This document shows, piece after piece, positions 1 to 7,844 of a stretch of 21,520 nt of DNA. Position 1 is the first letter of the stretch. Every line of letters starts with the position of its first letter. The stretch is from a virus. The DNA lies in the IMG/VR virus record IMGVR_UViG_3300027796_000054, positions 1 to 21,520 of that record; one strand, written 5' to 3'. The notes under the pieces were generated by a model. That model was not told the DNA's origin. It was given only the letters and a program-made list of their open reading frames with translations, and searched no databases. The position numbers and the translations under genes were made by a program.

Positions 1-17
1 TTAACTAATTTTCTCAT
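1..17 (-). CDS. Start of a gene that continues beyond the left edge
   Basis: Only the first codons are inside the window: ATG at 17-15, reading M-R-K-L-V. An AAGGTAGG-like ribosome site lies 4-8 bases upstream, and a promoter-like sequence (47-75) lies further upstream. The gene is separated from the HNH gene by a terminator, so it probably opens a new transcription unit after the late operon. Five residues do not allow any functional call. Confidence 0.45.
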
Positions 18-46
18 TTTTCCTACCTTCTTTCTTCTATGTTCTA

Positions 47-75
47 AATATATCACTATAATAAACTAAATGCAA
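47..75 (-). promoter_or_regulatory. Putative promoter for the leftward gene
   Basis: On the minus strand TTGCAT (75-70) is separated by 17 bases from TATATT (52-47), and TGA before the -10 gives an extended -10. The -35 matches consensus at only 3 of 6 positions; the -10 matches at 5 of 6. It lies between the late-operon terminator and a start codon at position 17, which is where a promoter is expected. A tandem 10-bp repeat directly upstream of the -35 suggests regulated activity. Confidence 0.5.
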
Positions 76-79
76 TAGT

Positions 80-99
80 TTTATGTTAATTTATGTTAA
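80..99. repeat. Tandem 10-bp direct repeat upstream of the -35
   Basis: The 10-mer TTTATGTTAA occurs twice in perfect tandem (80-89 and 90-99), which reads TTAACATAAA twice on the minus strand. The spacing equals about one helical turn and the repeat starts 4 bases upstream of the putative -35 at 70-75. This placement suggests a binding site for a phage regulator. The sequence is AT-rich, so a chance or slippage origin remains possible. Confidence 0.5.
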
Positions 100-137
100 A
101 ACTTTACAATATTTATTCCAAATCCTTATGCCACAAT

Positions 138-160
138 AAAAAAAGACTAATGTCTTTTTC
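138..160 (-). terminator. Intrinsic terminator at the end of the late operon
   Basis: An 8-bp stem, AAAAAGAC (140-147) with GTCTTTTT (152-159) around a 4-base loop, is followed on the minus strand by a T-rich run. The stem overlaps the stop codon of the HNH gene (147-149). Runs of A and T on both sides could make it act in both directions. The stem has only three G-C pairs, so it may be leaky. Confidence 0.65.
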
Positions 161-566
161 TCTTTTTAACTTTATGATGATGATTAACTTGTTTTCTTAA
201 ATATAAACGTGATTCGGCATCGTATTCAAATTCTTCTAATTTTTCTTGCATATAATCATGAAGTTGAAAAACGATTTCTCTATCTTTATCCATTTTAAGT
301 TGCAAGAATCCATCATTCATTACTTTAGCATACCTATTGCTTCTAGCTTCTATAAAATTGAATCTAGGGTGCGTTATTTCACACAGAGGGGCTATGTTAG
401 GTGGTACTGTCTTTCCATTATTCCTAACTGGATCTATATGATGGGCTGAATATCTATTGCCTTGCGTTATAATTTCCCCACAGCAACAAATTTTATTACC
501 CATTTCATCAACCAATACCTCTTTTAATTCTTTTAATGTTATTATCAAAGCCTCTCTATTCTTCAT
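147..566 (-). CDS. HNH endonuclease
   Basis: A 139-residue protein with an HNH (beta-beta-alpha metal) nuclease core: a Cys cluster at 27-29 (CCCGE), the catalytic AHHIDP at 41-46, Asn57, Cys62 and His66 in the HxxFN segment. The tail is very basic (HHHKVKKRKRH), which suits DNA binding. The start has an AAGAGG ribosome site. Stand-alone HNH proteins are common near phage packaging genes, where some assist terminase cleavage; others are homing enzymes. It is the last gene of the late operon, and its stop codon lies inside a terminator stem. The HNH fold is well supported; the role in packaging is an inference. Confidence 0.85.
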   Translation of the reverse strand: MKNREALIITLKELKEVLVDEMGNKICCCGEIITQGNRYSAHHIDPVRNNGKTVPPNIAPLCEITHPRFNFIEARSNRYAKVMNDGFLQLKMDKDREIVFQLHDYMQEKLEEFEYDAESRLYLRKQVNHHHKVKKRKRH

Positions 567-576
567 ATTATGCCTC

Positions 577-1524
577 TTACAATTCGTACCAACTCATATC
601 AACACTAATATTATTAGCTGATGATGATAAGTTAGTTATTGACAATGAATATTTCGTATTTGCTTTTAAAATAACTTCGCTACCCCTATTTACACTTCCA
701 GATGATCTAGTTGCGGGTGTACCACCCGTTCCTGCTCTAAATTCTCTTAATAGAACGGAACCAGTAATATTTAATCCCGTAGGGTTTAGTCTTAATGCAC
801 CTAATGATTGTGTTGTAGATACTCTATTATTATTATTTATAGGTATCAATGTTCCATCATTATTAGCAACTACATTTTCATAAGTATTGCCACTTATTCC
901 ACCATCATTTCCATATATAGCGTATATGAAATGTATAGGTTTAGCACCAACTTGTAAGGTGTAAATCATCGTTGCATTTGCATTAACACTTTGTACCCCT
1001 GCATAGAAGAAATGATGACCTTCATGTATTTCATAATGTTCTATTTCTATTGTTGCTATACCAGTATTTAATGGATCTTTAGCATTTTGCAATAATGTAT
1101 TAATAGAAGCATTAGAAACTCTTATTTCTTCAATATCGGGTGTTGACAAATTACTATTGTTTTTCATTTCTTCAATATCAGGAGTCATTAAGTTAGCATC
1201 TTGTTTAATAGTTTCTACATCGGGAACTATTAATTCAATATTTGTATCAATATCTTCAACTATGCCAAATATAGCGACTAATTCATCATATATATTTTTC
1301 CCGTTAGGTTCTACTAATTCATATACATCACTTGTATCACCAAGTCCCGTATTTATTACACCGCTATCTTGAGCGTTTTTATCGGTTCTTAACGACAATG
1401 AATATAATTCACCAACGGATCTATGCTCTATTAGTCTAAATCCTGCCATACCAATACTTTTTAAATAATTGGATGTGACAAAATCGCCTACTTTTAGATT
1501 ATCATAATCATTTATATTCCCCAT
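577..1524 (-). CDS. Virion structural protein with 14-residue tandem repeats
   Basis: I chose ATG at 1524 (315 aa) because AAGAGGTG sits six bases upstream; the GTG at 1533 belongs to that ribosome site. The N-terminal ~95 residues form an unrecognised domain. Three tandem 14-residue repeats follow at about residues 100-141, each with PD(V/I)E near its start, probably a helical stalk. The C-terminal part (about 155-315) is rich in Gly, Asn, Thr and beta-type segments and contains HYEIHEGHHFF, a pattern I associate with phage decoration or receptor-binding proteins of unknown structure. It lies after the lysin, where late-expressed fibres or decoration proteins often sit. The function is not proven by sequence. 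Confidence 0.65.
   Translation of the reverse strand: MGNINDYDNLKVGDFVTSNYLKSIGMAGFRLIEHRSVGELYSLSLRTDKNAQDSGVINTGLGDTSDVYELVEPNGKNIYDELVAIFGIVEDIDTNIELIVPDVETIKQDANLMTPDIEEMKNNSNLSTPDIEEIRVSNASINTLLQNAKDPLNTGIATIEIEHYEIHEGHHFFYAGVQSVNANATMIYTLQVGAKPIHFIYAIYGNDGGISGNTYENVVANNDGTLIPINNNNRVSTTQSLGALRLNPTGLNITGSVLLREFRAGTGGTPATRSSGSVNRGSEVILKANTKYSLSITNLSSSANNISVDMSWYEL
1102..1227 (-). repeat. Three 14-residue coding repeats
   Basis: Three consecutive 42-base units encode VPDVETIKQDANLM, TPDIEEMKNNSNLS and TPDIEEIRVSNASI. The units differ at many positions, so the repeat is old or under selection for shape. Fourteen residues are two heptads, which would suit a short coiled-coil or helical stalk joining the two domains of the protein. 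Confidence 0.7.
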
Positions 1525-1539
1525 ATACATCACCTCTTT

Positions 1540-2439
1540 TTATATGGATACTAATTTATCTACTTGTTTTATTATATCTTTGTATTTTACGTTTTCAGTA
1601 GCTAAAACTTGATTTTGTTTTCTTAATTCTTCAGTTTTTTGTAATTCTTCTTCATATAATTTCTTATAATCTAAAACAGGATATAGTTCTAACCAAGTTC
1701 CGTTATCCGCTATCCATTGACCATTAGCTATTCTATGCCAAGTGTATGTTCCATCATTGTATACTTCTAAATCGTTATAAATGCCGTTTTTTACGACAAA
1801 CCCCAAAGATGGACTATTCGTACTATGGTCGGCTCTAACTCTTAATTCATCGGCTAATACTTTGATTTGGGCTACACTTTCATTCCTATCTACAACTGGT
1901 GTAATAGGTGGAGTATCGGGTAATATCTTCCAAGTATATTTACTATACTTATAAATAGTATCTTTTGTTAAGAATAAAGCATTAAATGGTTCTATTGTAT
2001 TTTCAAACTTATATCCACCTTGAGAAGTAAAACTTGTAGCCATTTTAAATTTGCCTTTTTGTACTTCTAAATGACTATGTGTATCTACATTCCCCGCATT
2101 ACCCATATCTAAGTAATAATCACCTTGTTTAACTATTTGTCCTATACTTAAATTAGATGTATCACTATCATGTCCTATTAGTAATGTCATATAATCCGTT
2201 ATCCCATTTGCATATCTAACTTTATTTACACTTTCTAGTGCAACCAGAGCTCCTTTTGCATAATTATCTTTATATACTATTTTACCAGTAAAAGGTGCGT
2301 ATAATTTGGTGTCTTTGTATTGTATTAAAACTCCACAATCTATTGCTAGAACACCTAAATGAGAAACAGCACCATTCATTGGTTGACTTTCCCAAGTATG
2401 TCTAAATGGGAATATTGGATATTCTATAGGATATTCCAT
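1540..2439 (-). CDS. Endolysin: M23-like peptidase with SH3 domain
   Basis: The protein starts at ATG 2439 (299 aa), preceded by AAGGGAGATG; a longer in-frame reading to 2493 would overlap the holin and has no better site. Residues ~20-130 resemble an M23 (lysostaphin/LytM-type) metallopeptidase: His27 and Asp34 in SHLGVLAIDCG, His90, and the HSH pair at 121-123 that supplies the second zinc His. The His27-Asp34 spacing is longer than the usual HxxxD. Residues ~190-255 look like a bacterial SH3 cell-wall-binding domain (ELRVRADHS...TWHRIANGQW). The last ~40 residues are charged and probably coiled coil. There is no signal peptide, so export would need the holin encoded just upstream. It should cut peptidoglycan peptide bridges at lysis. 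Confidence 0.85.
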   Translation of the reverse strand: MEYPIEYPIFPFRHTWESQPMNGAVSHLGVLAIDCGVLIQYKDTKLYAPFTGKIVYKDNYAKGALVALESVNKVRYANGITDYMTLLIGHDSDTSNLSIGQIVKQGDYYLDMGNAGNVDTHSHLEVQKGKFKMATSFTSQGGYKFENTIEPFNALFLTKDTIYKYSKYTWKILPDTPPITPVVDRNESVAQIKVLADELRVRADHSTNSPSLGFVVKNGIYNDLEVYNDGTYTWHRIANGQWIADNGTWLELYPVLDYKKLYEEELQKTEELRKQNQVLATENVKYKDIIKQVDKLVSI

Positions 2440-2452
2440 AAAATCATCTCCC

Positions 2453-2641
2453 TTAAAAGTTTTTTTTATCTGTTGGATTATTAAGACCTGCAAAAATATT
2501 AACTACTGTCGTTATTGCTACAACTAATTCTTTTACTTGTTTTGTATAACCTGGAACAAATATTACAATTATAGTTCCTATTACACTAATTAATTGTGCT
2601 ATAACTACTGGGCTTTTTAATCTTTTTAATATCTCTTTCAT
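2453..2641 (-). CDS. Holin
   Basis: A 62-residue protein with two hydrophobic segments (about 11-30 and 37-53), a basic N-terminus (MKEILKRLK) and a short polar tail with NNPTDKK. Many Firmicutes phage holins of this size share the LKSPVV start and the LNNPTDK-type end. AGGAGG lies five bases before the ATG. It stops 13 bases before the lysin start, so the two are made from the same message. It is expected to form the membrane lesion that releases the lysin. Confidence 0.85.
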   Translation of the reverse strand: MKEILKRLKSPVVIAQLISVIGTIIVIFVPGYTKQVKELVVAITTVVNIFAGLNNPTDKKNF

Positions 2642-2650
2642 AATTTCCTC

Positions 2651-2941
2651 CTATTTTTCTAATTTAATTAATTTTTCTTTTATATCCGCAAAACATTTTA
2701 TTGCTCTTTCATCATGTTGTTTAAATTCACTAGTAGTATTATCCATACTAGCTTTCAACAACTTTAGACTTTCGGCAACGTTATTATTTGCACTAGCCAA
2801 TTCACTCAAAACCTTATTTGTTTGTTGTTTATCAGTTTTAGAACTTTTTTTGGTATCTAGCCAATCAAGTACAAATAAAACCGCTAATACTAACAATCCC
2901 CCATATTTCCCCACCATTACTATTGTTGATTCCTCTATCAT
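2651..2941 (-). CDS. Membrane-anchored coiled-coil protein of the lysis module
   Basis: A 96-residue protein with one hydrophobic segment near the N-terminus (about 9-27, YGGLLVLAVLFVLDWLD), followed by a basic stretch and a long charged helix, probably coiled coil (about 38-96). This shape resembles small holin-associated proteins such as BhlA/UviB- or XhlA-like products, but I cannot assign a family. It sits 10 bases upstream of the holin gene, which suggests a second holin, an antiholin or a lysis accessory role. A virion membrane-contact protein is another option. The ribosome site is AAAGGA. Confidence 0.6.
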   Translation of the reverse strand: MIEESTIVMVGKYGGLLVLAVLFVLDWLDTKKSSKTDKQQTNKVLSELASANNNVAESLKLLKASMDNTTSEFKQHDERAIKCFADIKEKLIKLEK

Positions 2942-2963
2942 AATTTTTATTCCTTTCTTGATG

Positions 2964-4421
2964 TTATAAGTAATTACTTACTGCTTTTATTATCATTGTT
3001 AATCCGCCCGTTGAACTATTCAAATAATAAACATAATTGTTTCCACCAGCATCATCTCTAACATTTAGATAATATGCCGTTTTTGTTTTTGACGATAAAT
3101 TATCTATTGTTTTTTCGACATAAGTTCTTACTAACTTAATATCAGCACCTGCTACTGAAATTGCATTATCACTATTTATTGTATTATTTGCATTTGATAA
3201 AGATACGGTCATAAACTTACCACCAGCGGTTGCAGAAGAAACACCAATTTGAAATAGTCCTTTATATTTAATGTCCCATAATCCTATTGGAATAGTTATT
3301 GTAATACTTCCTAAATTATAAATTGTTGTTCCACTTGTTATTTGGCTTCTTTCTGTTGTGTCATTGACAATAACACTCCATTTATCTTTATTTATATTAA
3401 ATCCTAATGGCTTTTTAACTTTACTATAATATATATTACTTATTGTATCATTAATTAACATACTATCAGTTCCGTGGTATACCGTTATAGTTGTTGCCGT
3501 TGGGTCTGCACTTATAAATGCTGTTTTTGTGACCGTCAATGCACTTGCACCTTGCGCTGTTGTTGCTATATATTTTGTTCTTACATATTCTTCACTTAAT
3601 GCATAGCCGTTTATTAAGAATAAATCATCAATTTGTCCACTCCAAAAAAATTGATTTGCTCCGCTATCATTTCCACACCCAATTCTTACATAATTAGTTG
3701 CTTGATATGTTGGTGTTGGCGAATAACTTGATGATACTAATAACCCATCTATATATAATTGAATATAGTTATTATTGTATGTTAATACTGCATAATGAAA
3801 TACATTATCAGTCACTACTGCAACTGATGTACAACTACCTGATATTGTGCCGTTTCCAACAACTCCAACAAGTTTGTTATTTGTATCCACATACATTCCA
3901 ACTCCCCAGTTAGAACCACTATAACTTTTTGATTGAAATATCATTCTATTGGCTCCTGTTGCACTTATTTTGAACCAAGCCCCTAATGTAAATGCTCCTG
4001 TTGGTTTTAATACTGCTGTATCAGTTATTGATAATGCTTGGTCTGTCCCGTTTAATGTTAATGCATTACTAAACTTTCCAGCACTATATGTCGGTGTTCC
4101 TACATTTGCCATAGTAAATCCACCAACTTCTGGTGTACTATTTGTATTAAAAGACCAATACCCGGTTAAACTTTGTGCTTGGTCGTATTTTATCTTCATA
4201 CCCTGTTCCACTAAACTTCTAACATCTGCACCTGTCGTCATTACACCCGTTGGACTATCTACGCTTGAATATGCTAACGTTGTTGGAAATGGTATCCATC
4301 CATCGTTTTCATTTATTGCTACCTTTATTTCATTCATATCATCATCGGTCACTTTATTTTCAACTGGTATACTCACATTTTCATTTAAAGCTACTTTATT
4401 CGCATAAGTTATTTTACTCAT
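2964..4421 (-). CDS. Tail adhesin with a LamG/concanavalin-like domain
   Basis: A 485-residue protein. Residues 1-80 are a likely attachment region (GWIPFPTTLAYSSVDSPTGV and GMKIKYDQA are typical of phage structural proteins). Residues ~85-290 form a LamG-type jelly-roll (GYWSFNTNS, LTLNGTDQALSI, FTLGAWFKIS, IQLYIDGLLV, SGQIDDLFLINGYALS), a fold used for carbohydrate binding. The remaining ~195 residues are beta-rich with no recognised fold. It is the last gene before lysis, the usual place of a receptor-binding protein. GGAGGTGA precedes the ATG and overlaps the end of the upstream gene. The receptor is probably a cell-surface glycan, which is an inference. Confidence 0.8.
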   Translation of the reverse strand: MSKITYANKVALNENVSIPVENKVTDDDMNEIKVAINENDGWIPFPTTLAYSSVDSPTGVMTTGADVRSLVEQGMKIKYDQAQSLTGYWSFNTNSTPEVGGFTMANVGTPTYSAGKFSNALTLNGTDQALSITDTAVLKPTGAFTLGAWFKISATGANRMIFQSKSYSGSNWGVGMYVDTNNKLVGVVGNGTISGSCTSVAVVTDNVFHYAVLTYNNNYIQLYIDGLLVSSSYSPTPTYQATNYVRIGCGNDSGANQFFWSGQIDDLFLINGYALSEEYVRTKYIATTAQGASALTVTKTAFISADPTATTITVYHGTDSMLINDTISNIYYSKVKKPLGFNINKDKWSVIVNDTTERSQITSGTTIYNLGSITITIPIGLWDIKYKGLFQIGVSSATAGGKFMTVSLSNANNTINSDNAISVAGADIKLVRTYVEKTIDNLSSKTKTAYYLNVRDDAGGNNYVYYLNSSTGGLTMIIKAVSNYL

Positions 4422-4422
4422 T

Positions 4423-6327
4423 TTAAATCACCTCCATGTCTTGATTTATCTTATAAAATTTGTCACTCGCATAACTTGAAGCATCTATTTCTAAATACAG
4501 CGTCACTAAATCATAACTTAATATTTGAAATTTAGAAATTGTTTTATCACTAGGAATATAAGTATATATATTTATTGTTGCAGTATTGCCAACGTATGTT
4601 ATTTGACTAGTTGGTATATCAAACGTATCATAACTATCATCACTAAATATTCTTTTAAATTTCAATGCTCTTGCGTTCGTATAATCATTTGTATCACTTA
4701 TTGAATCGTTTATCCTAATACCACCCGTTATATTTATTATTTCATTAAGTGGATCATTGCTATTTTTCATTACTAAACTATTTACAAAGTTAAGTAATAC
4801 CGATTCATATATATTTTTTGTTATATCTTCTACTTGATCAACTAATACTGAATTAGTTTCACCAAGTAAATCTTCTTTTGCTATTGTTATATCATTAAGG
4901 TAGTTATTTGGTATTTCTATCGTAGACGTCGTAGTATTATTATTTATACTTATATTATACAAGTTCCTAGCAAAAATTACAATATCGCTTTCATCGTATA
5001 AAATAGCATTATTTGGTACTAATGAATTAATATTGCTATAATCTACACCATTATAATTAAGTACATTATATATTTGCTTACATTCGAATACTGTGTTATC
5101 TATTTGTACATAGTAATCGTACAAATTAAATTGATTTGTGACACTAAACATACTTAAAGTAAATAAACCCGATGTAGTTCCCAACGTAGTTTCGTAATAA
5201 TTAGTCCCTATAATTTTCCCTACTTTTATAGTATTTGTAGCGGTATTACTATCCGTTATCATAGCATAAAATGGTTGGTTATTAGATTTGAAAAAATAAA
5301 ATCTACTACTTTCCAATGCACTAATATTTAACAAAGTAAACATATTGACTATTGCATTAGTGGAATAATTTATATATCCCATGTATATTGACTCTAGTGT
5401 AAGTGTAGGTAATTCACCTACTGCATATTCTACATATACAGTATTGTTGTCAATGATTAATGCCGTGTAATATGTAATATTTGCAACTGCGGGATTTATC
5501 ATATATTCAACTAAGTCATCGCTTACATTATTTGTATATTCAACGTAATTTCTTCCGCCTATATCATCACTCAACCAACCTACCATTTTAAAGCTTATTA
5601 CATTACTTACATTCCATGTTGCTATGGAACTTGCTAACGCATAATCTCTTGTTTCGGTAGTAGTTCTATACTCAGTCCAGACATTAGATCCACCAACAAC
5701 TATTTCTAATTGTTTACCAACGGGTTGTCTTTCACCATATACATTAGGTTCTGTTCCACTTATAAAATAGAATCCAGCATTTTCATTTTTAATTACTTGA
5801 CTTGTATAATATCCATCATTTGTTGATGGTATATCATAACTTATTCTATATACTACTGAATAAGTTGCAACGTCAGGTAATTTTAATAAAAAGTTATTTA
5901 ATAATATCAATCTTATTGTTGGTGCTATTAAAGTTCCCGTTCTTTCTGTTCCGTAAATAGTTCCATCATTTGCGACATTTAAAGTTTCTATTTGACCAAA
6001 ATCAGTACCACCTGAATATTCCGTTATCATTTGGATTTCTTCATAGTTAGTATCAAGTATATATATAAATCCACGGCACACTTCATCGATCGGTGACGTC
6101 ACATAATTTCCATATATTACATTTAATGGTAATCCGTTTTCATCAGCGTCTTTTCCTTGTAGACTTCCATTTATTGAATATCCTTCGGGAAAGTAAACAT
6201 CTAATTTACTTTTTATATTATTTGCCAAACTCGTAGGTGTTAAAAATTGAGGAACATTACTACCCGTTTCAATAGCTAAATTTCCAGTCAAATATTTCAT
6301 TAACTTGTTTTTAAAATCATCTGTCAT
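4423..6327 (-). CDS. Large tail-tip or baseplate protein
   Basis: A 634-residue protein with almost no Cys or Trp and many Asn, Thr, Tyr and Ile residues, as in beta-rich phage tail proteins. The N-terminal ~45 residues look like a docking helix region. The segment around residues 95-150 (ILDTNYEEIQMI, GQIETLNVANDGTIYG, RLILLNNF) has the look of a strand-repeat or propeller blade, but I do not recognise a named family. It lies between the hub-like protein and the LamG adhesin, so a role as baseplate scaffold or upper fibre is likely. The ribosome site AAGGAGGG is strong, and the gene starts 11 bases after the hub stop. Confidence 0.6.
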   Translation of the reverse strand: MTDDFKNKLMKYLTGNLAIETGSNVPQFLTPTSLANNIKSKLDVYFPEGYSINGSLQGKDADENGLPLNVIYGNYVTSPIDEVCRGFIYILDTNYEEIQMITEYSGGTDFGQIETLNVANDGTIYGTERTGTLIAPTIRLILLNNFLLKLPDVATYSVVYRISYDIPSTNDGYYTSQVIKNENAGFYFISGTEPNVYGERQPVGKQLEIVVGGSNVWTEYRTTTETRDYALASSIATWNVSNVISFKMVGWLSDDIGGRNYVEYTNNVSDDLVEYMINPAVANITYYTALIIDNNTVYVEYAVGELPTLTLESIYMGYINYSTNAIVNMFTLLNISALESSRFYFFKSNNQPFYAMITDSNTATNTIKVGKIIGTNYYETTLGTTSGLFTLSMFSVTNQFNLYDYYVQIDNTVFECKQIYNVLNYNGVDYSNINSLVPNNAILYDESDIVIFARNLYNISINNNTTTSTIEIPNNYLNDITIAKEDLLGETNSVLVDQVEDITKNIYESVLLNFVNSLVMKNSNDPLNEIINITGGIRINDSISDTNDYTNARALKFKRIFSDDSYDTFDIPTSQITYVGNTATINIYTYIPSDKTISKFQILSYDLVTLYLEIDASSYASDKFYKINQDMEVI

Positions 6328-6338
6328 AATATCCCTCC

Positions 6339-7844
6339 TTAATTATTTAATGGTGAATTTAATCCACAATTCAATATATTATCCCCAACTACAGTCAATT
6401 CGGTAATATCTAAATTTTTAAATATTATATTTGCTGTGTTTTCAACGTCTATATTTCTAGTTATATATTCACTTTCACTTATATTTCCACTTGCTTTTCT
6501 TCTTTGATTATCAAAGTAATTTATAGCCGTTTCCGAATCAAAATTACTTGATAATTGGTAAGTATAAAATACTTCCGAATAATCAGCCGTTTGATTTATA
6601 GTTGTTTCTTTTACCTTTACCATATAATCTATATTTAACATAGGAACATCGGGTATATTAAAATGTACTTGCTGTCCTATATTTAAAATATCATTATTAT
6701 GTGTCACTATCTTTAATAGTATTTCAGGTGTACCTTTATATTTAATATAAGCTTGACCTACGCTTTGTAATTCGGCACTTGATAACAAGTCATTTCTTGT
6801 TTCATATCTCGAAATAGTACCATTACGTCCTATTTGAGTACCTATTCTACTTATTTCACTATTATTGTATGTAATTTCACGTCCTTTTATTAATGGCGTG
6901 TATATTATCTGAATAATAGTATTAGCACTATATGGGGTGTTGCTTGGATTACTCATAAATTCCGCATCACCTGGAGTATAATAGAAATCTGCATATATTC
7001 CTAATGTTTTCTGATCATTAGTTGCGAACGTTGCCTCAACCGAATCTACATAAACATGAGATATAGTTCCTATTATTTGTTCGGTAAAAAATGTGTTTTT
7101 ATAACCATCGGCTATAATGTTTTCATTACCTTCTATATTGCCATAGACTAAATTACTTATTATTGCTTGTTTGTTTCTATAATCTCTAGTTCCAAAGGTA
7201 TAAGACATATCTACTATATCATTTGCTCCCCAATATGCACTAGTATAATCAATAGCAGTAGCACTAGGAAGTAGGGTAGGATCATAAAAATCGATTGCCG
7301 TTTGTGTATCACTTACCATTCTAGTAGTCCATCTACTTAAAGATATTTCCGCTAGATATTGAAACACGTCATAGGCAGTCTTATTTAATGTACTATATGC
7401 CCCTATTGTATCATCGTTTAATATGTCTATATTGCCTAATACAAATCCATAATCTGCTACCGCATCGATTACCATTTGAATAGCTTCGCTTACTGTCTTA
7501 TTAGCAATTACAAAGTCTAATGTTTTTCCATCGCTTAATAAAGTTTTATAATCTAATATTTGTAAACTTGCATATTTTGGTTGTCTAGGATTTAATTCTA
7601 TATCACCACTATTCTTAACTATTCCCGCAAAATATAGATCACCATTACGATATATCTTACATGCCGAATAGTCTAATGGTAAATAGAATCTACTAGTATA
7701 ATCTTTGTCTAATTCCCAACTTTTAGGATAGACATTATTTAGAATGGTAGAGGCTGTGTTCAAAAATTCTTCTGTTATTGTAAATTCTTTATTACATACA
7801 ACCTCCGTACCATTTATATACATTTGAATACTCGTACCAGTCAT
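6339..7844 (-). CDS. Hub-like tail protein after the tape measure
   Basis: A 501-residue protein. The N-terminal half (SIQMYINGTEV, YRNGDLYFAGIVKNSG, ILDYKTLLSDGKTLDF, ANKTVSEAIQMVIDAV, TAYDVFQYLAEISLSRW) resembles the hub domains of gp27/Tal-type tail proteins, which close the tube and hold the fibres. The C-terminal part has a second beta domain (about 330-440) and ends in a linker. Its ATG overlaps the tape-measure stop (TAATG), with GGAGGTG upstream, so translation is probably coupled. No separate distal tail protein (Dit) gene is seen, so this protein may combine the Dit and hub jobs. Family assignment rests on position and general pattern. Confidence 0.65.
   Translation of the reverse strand: MTGTSIQMYINGTEVVCNKEFTITEEFLNTASTILNNVYPKSWELDKDYTSRFYLPLDYSACKIYRNGDLYFAGIVKNSGDIELNPRQPKYASLQILDYKTLLSDGKTLDFVIANKTVSEAIQMVIDAVADYGFVLGNIDILNDDTIGAYSTLNKTAYDVFQYLAEISLSRWTTRMVSDTQTAIDFYDPTLLPSATAIDYTSAYWGANDIVDMSYTFGTRDYRNKQAIISNLVYGNIEGNENIIADGYKNTFFTEQIIGTISHVYVDSVEATFATNDQKTLGIYADFYYTPGDAEFMSNPSNTPYSANTIIQIIYTPLIKGREITYNNSEISRIGTQIGRNGTISRYETRNDLLSSAELQSVGQAYIKYKGTPEILLKIVTHNNDILNIGQQVHFNIPDVPMLNIDYMVKVKETTINQTADYSEVFYTYQLSSNFDSETAINYFDNQRRKASGNISESEYITRNIDVENTANIIFKNLDITELTVVGDNILNCGLNSPLNN

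Noticed and set aside
536-883. Plus-strand 115-residue ORF over the ends of the HNH and structural genes
   Set aside because: It covers two well-supported minus-strand genes and has no ribosome site.
3949-4407. Plus-strand 152-residue ORF antisense to the LamG adhesin
   Set aside because: No ribosome site or promoter; it mirrors the codon pattern of a clear minus-strand gene.
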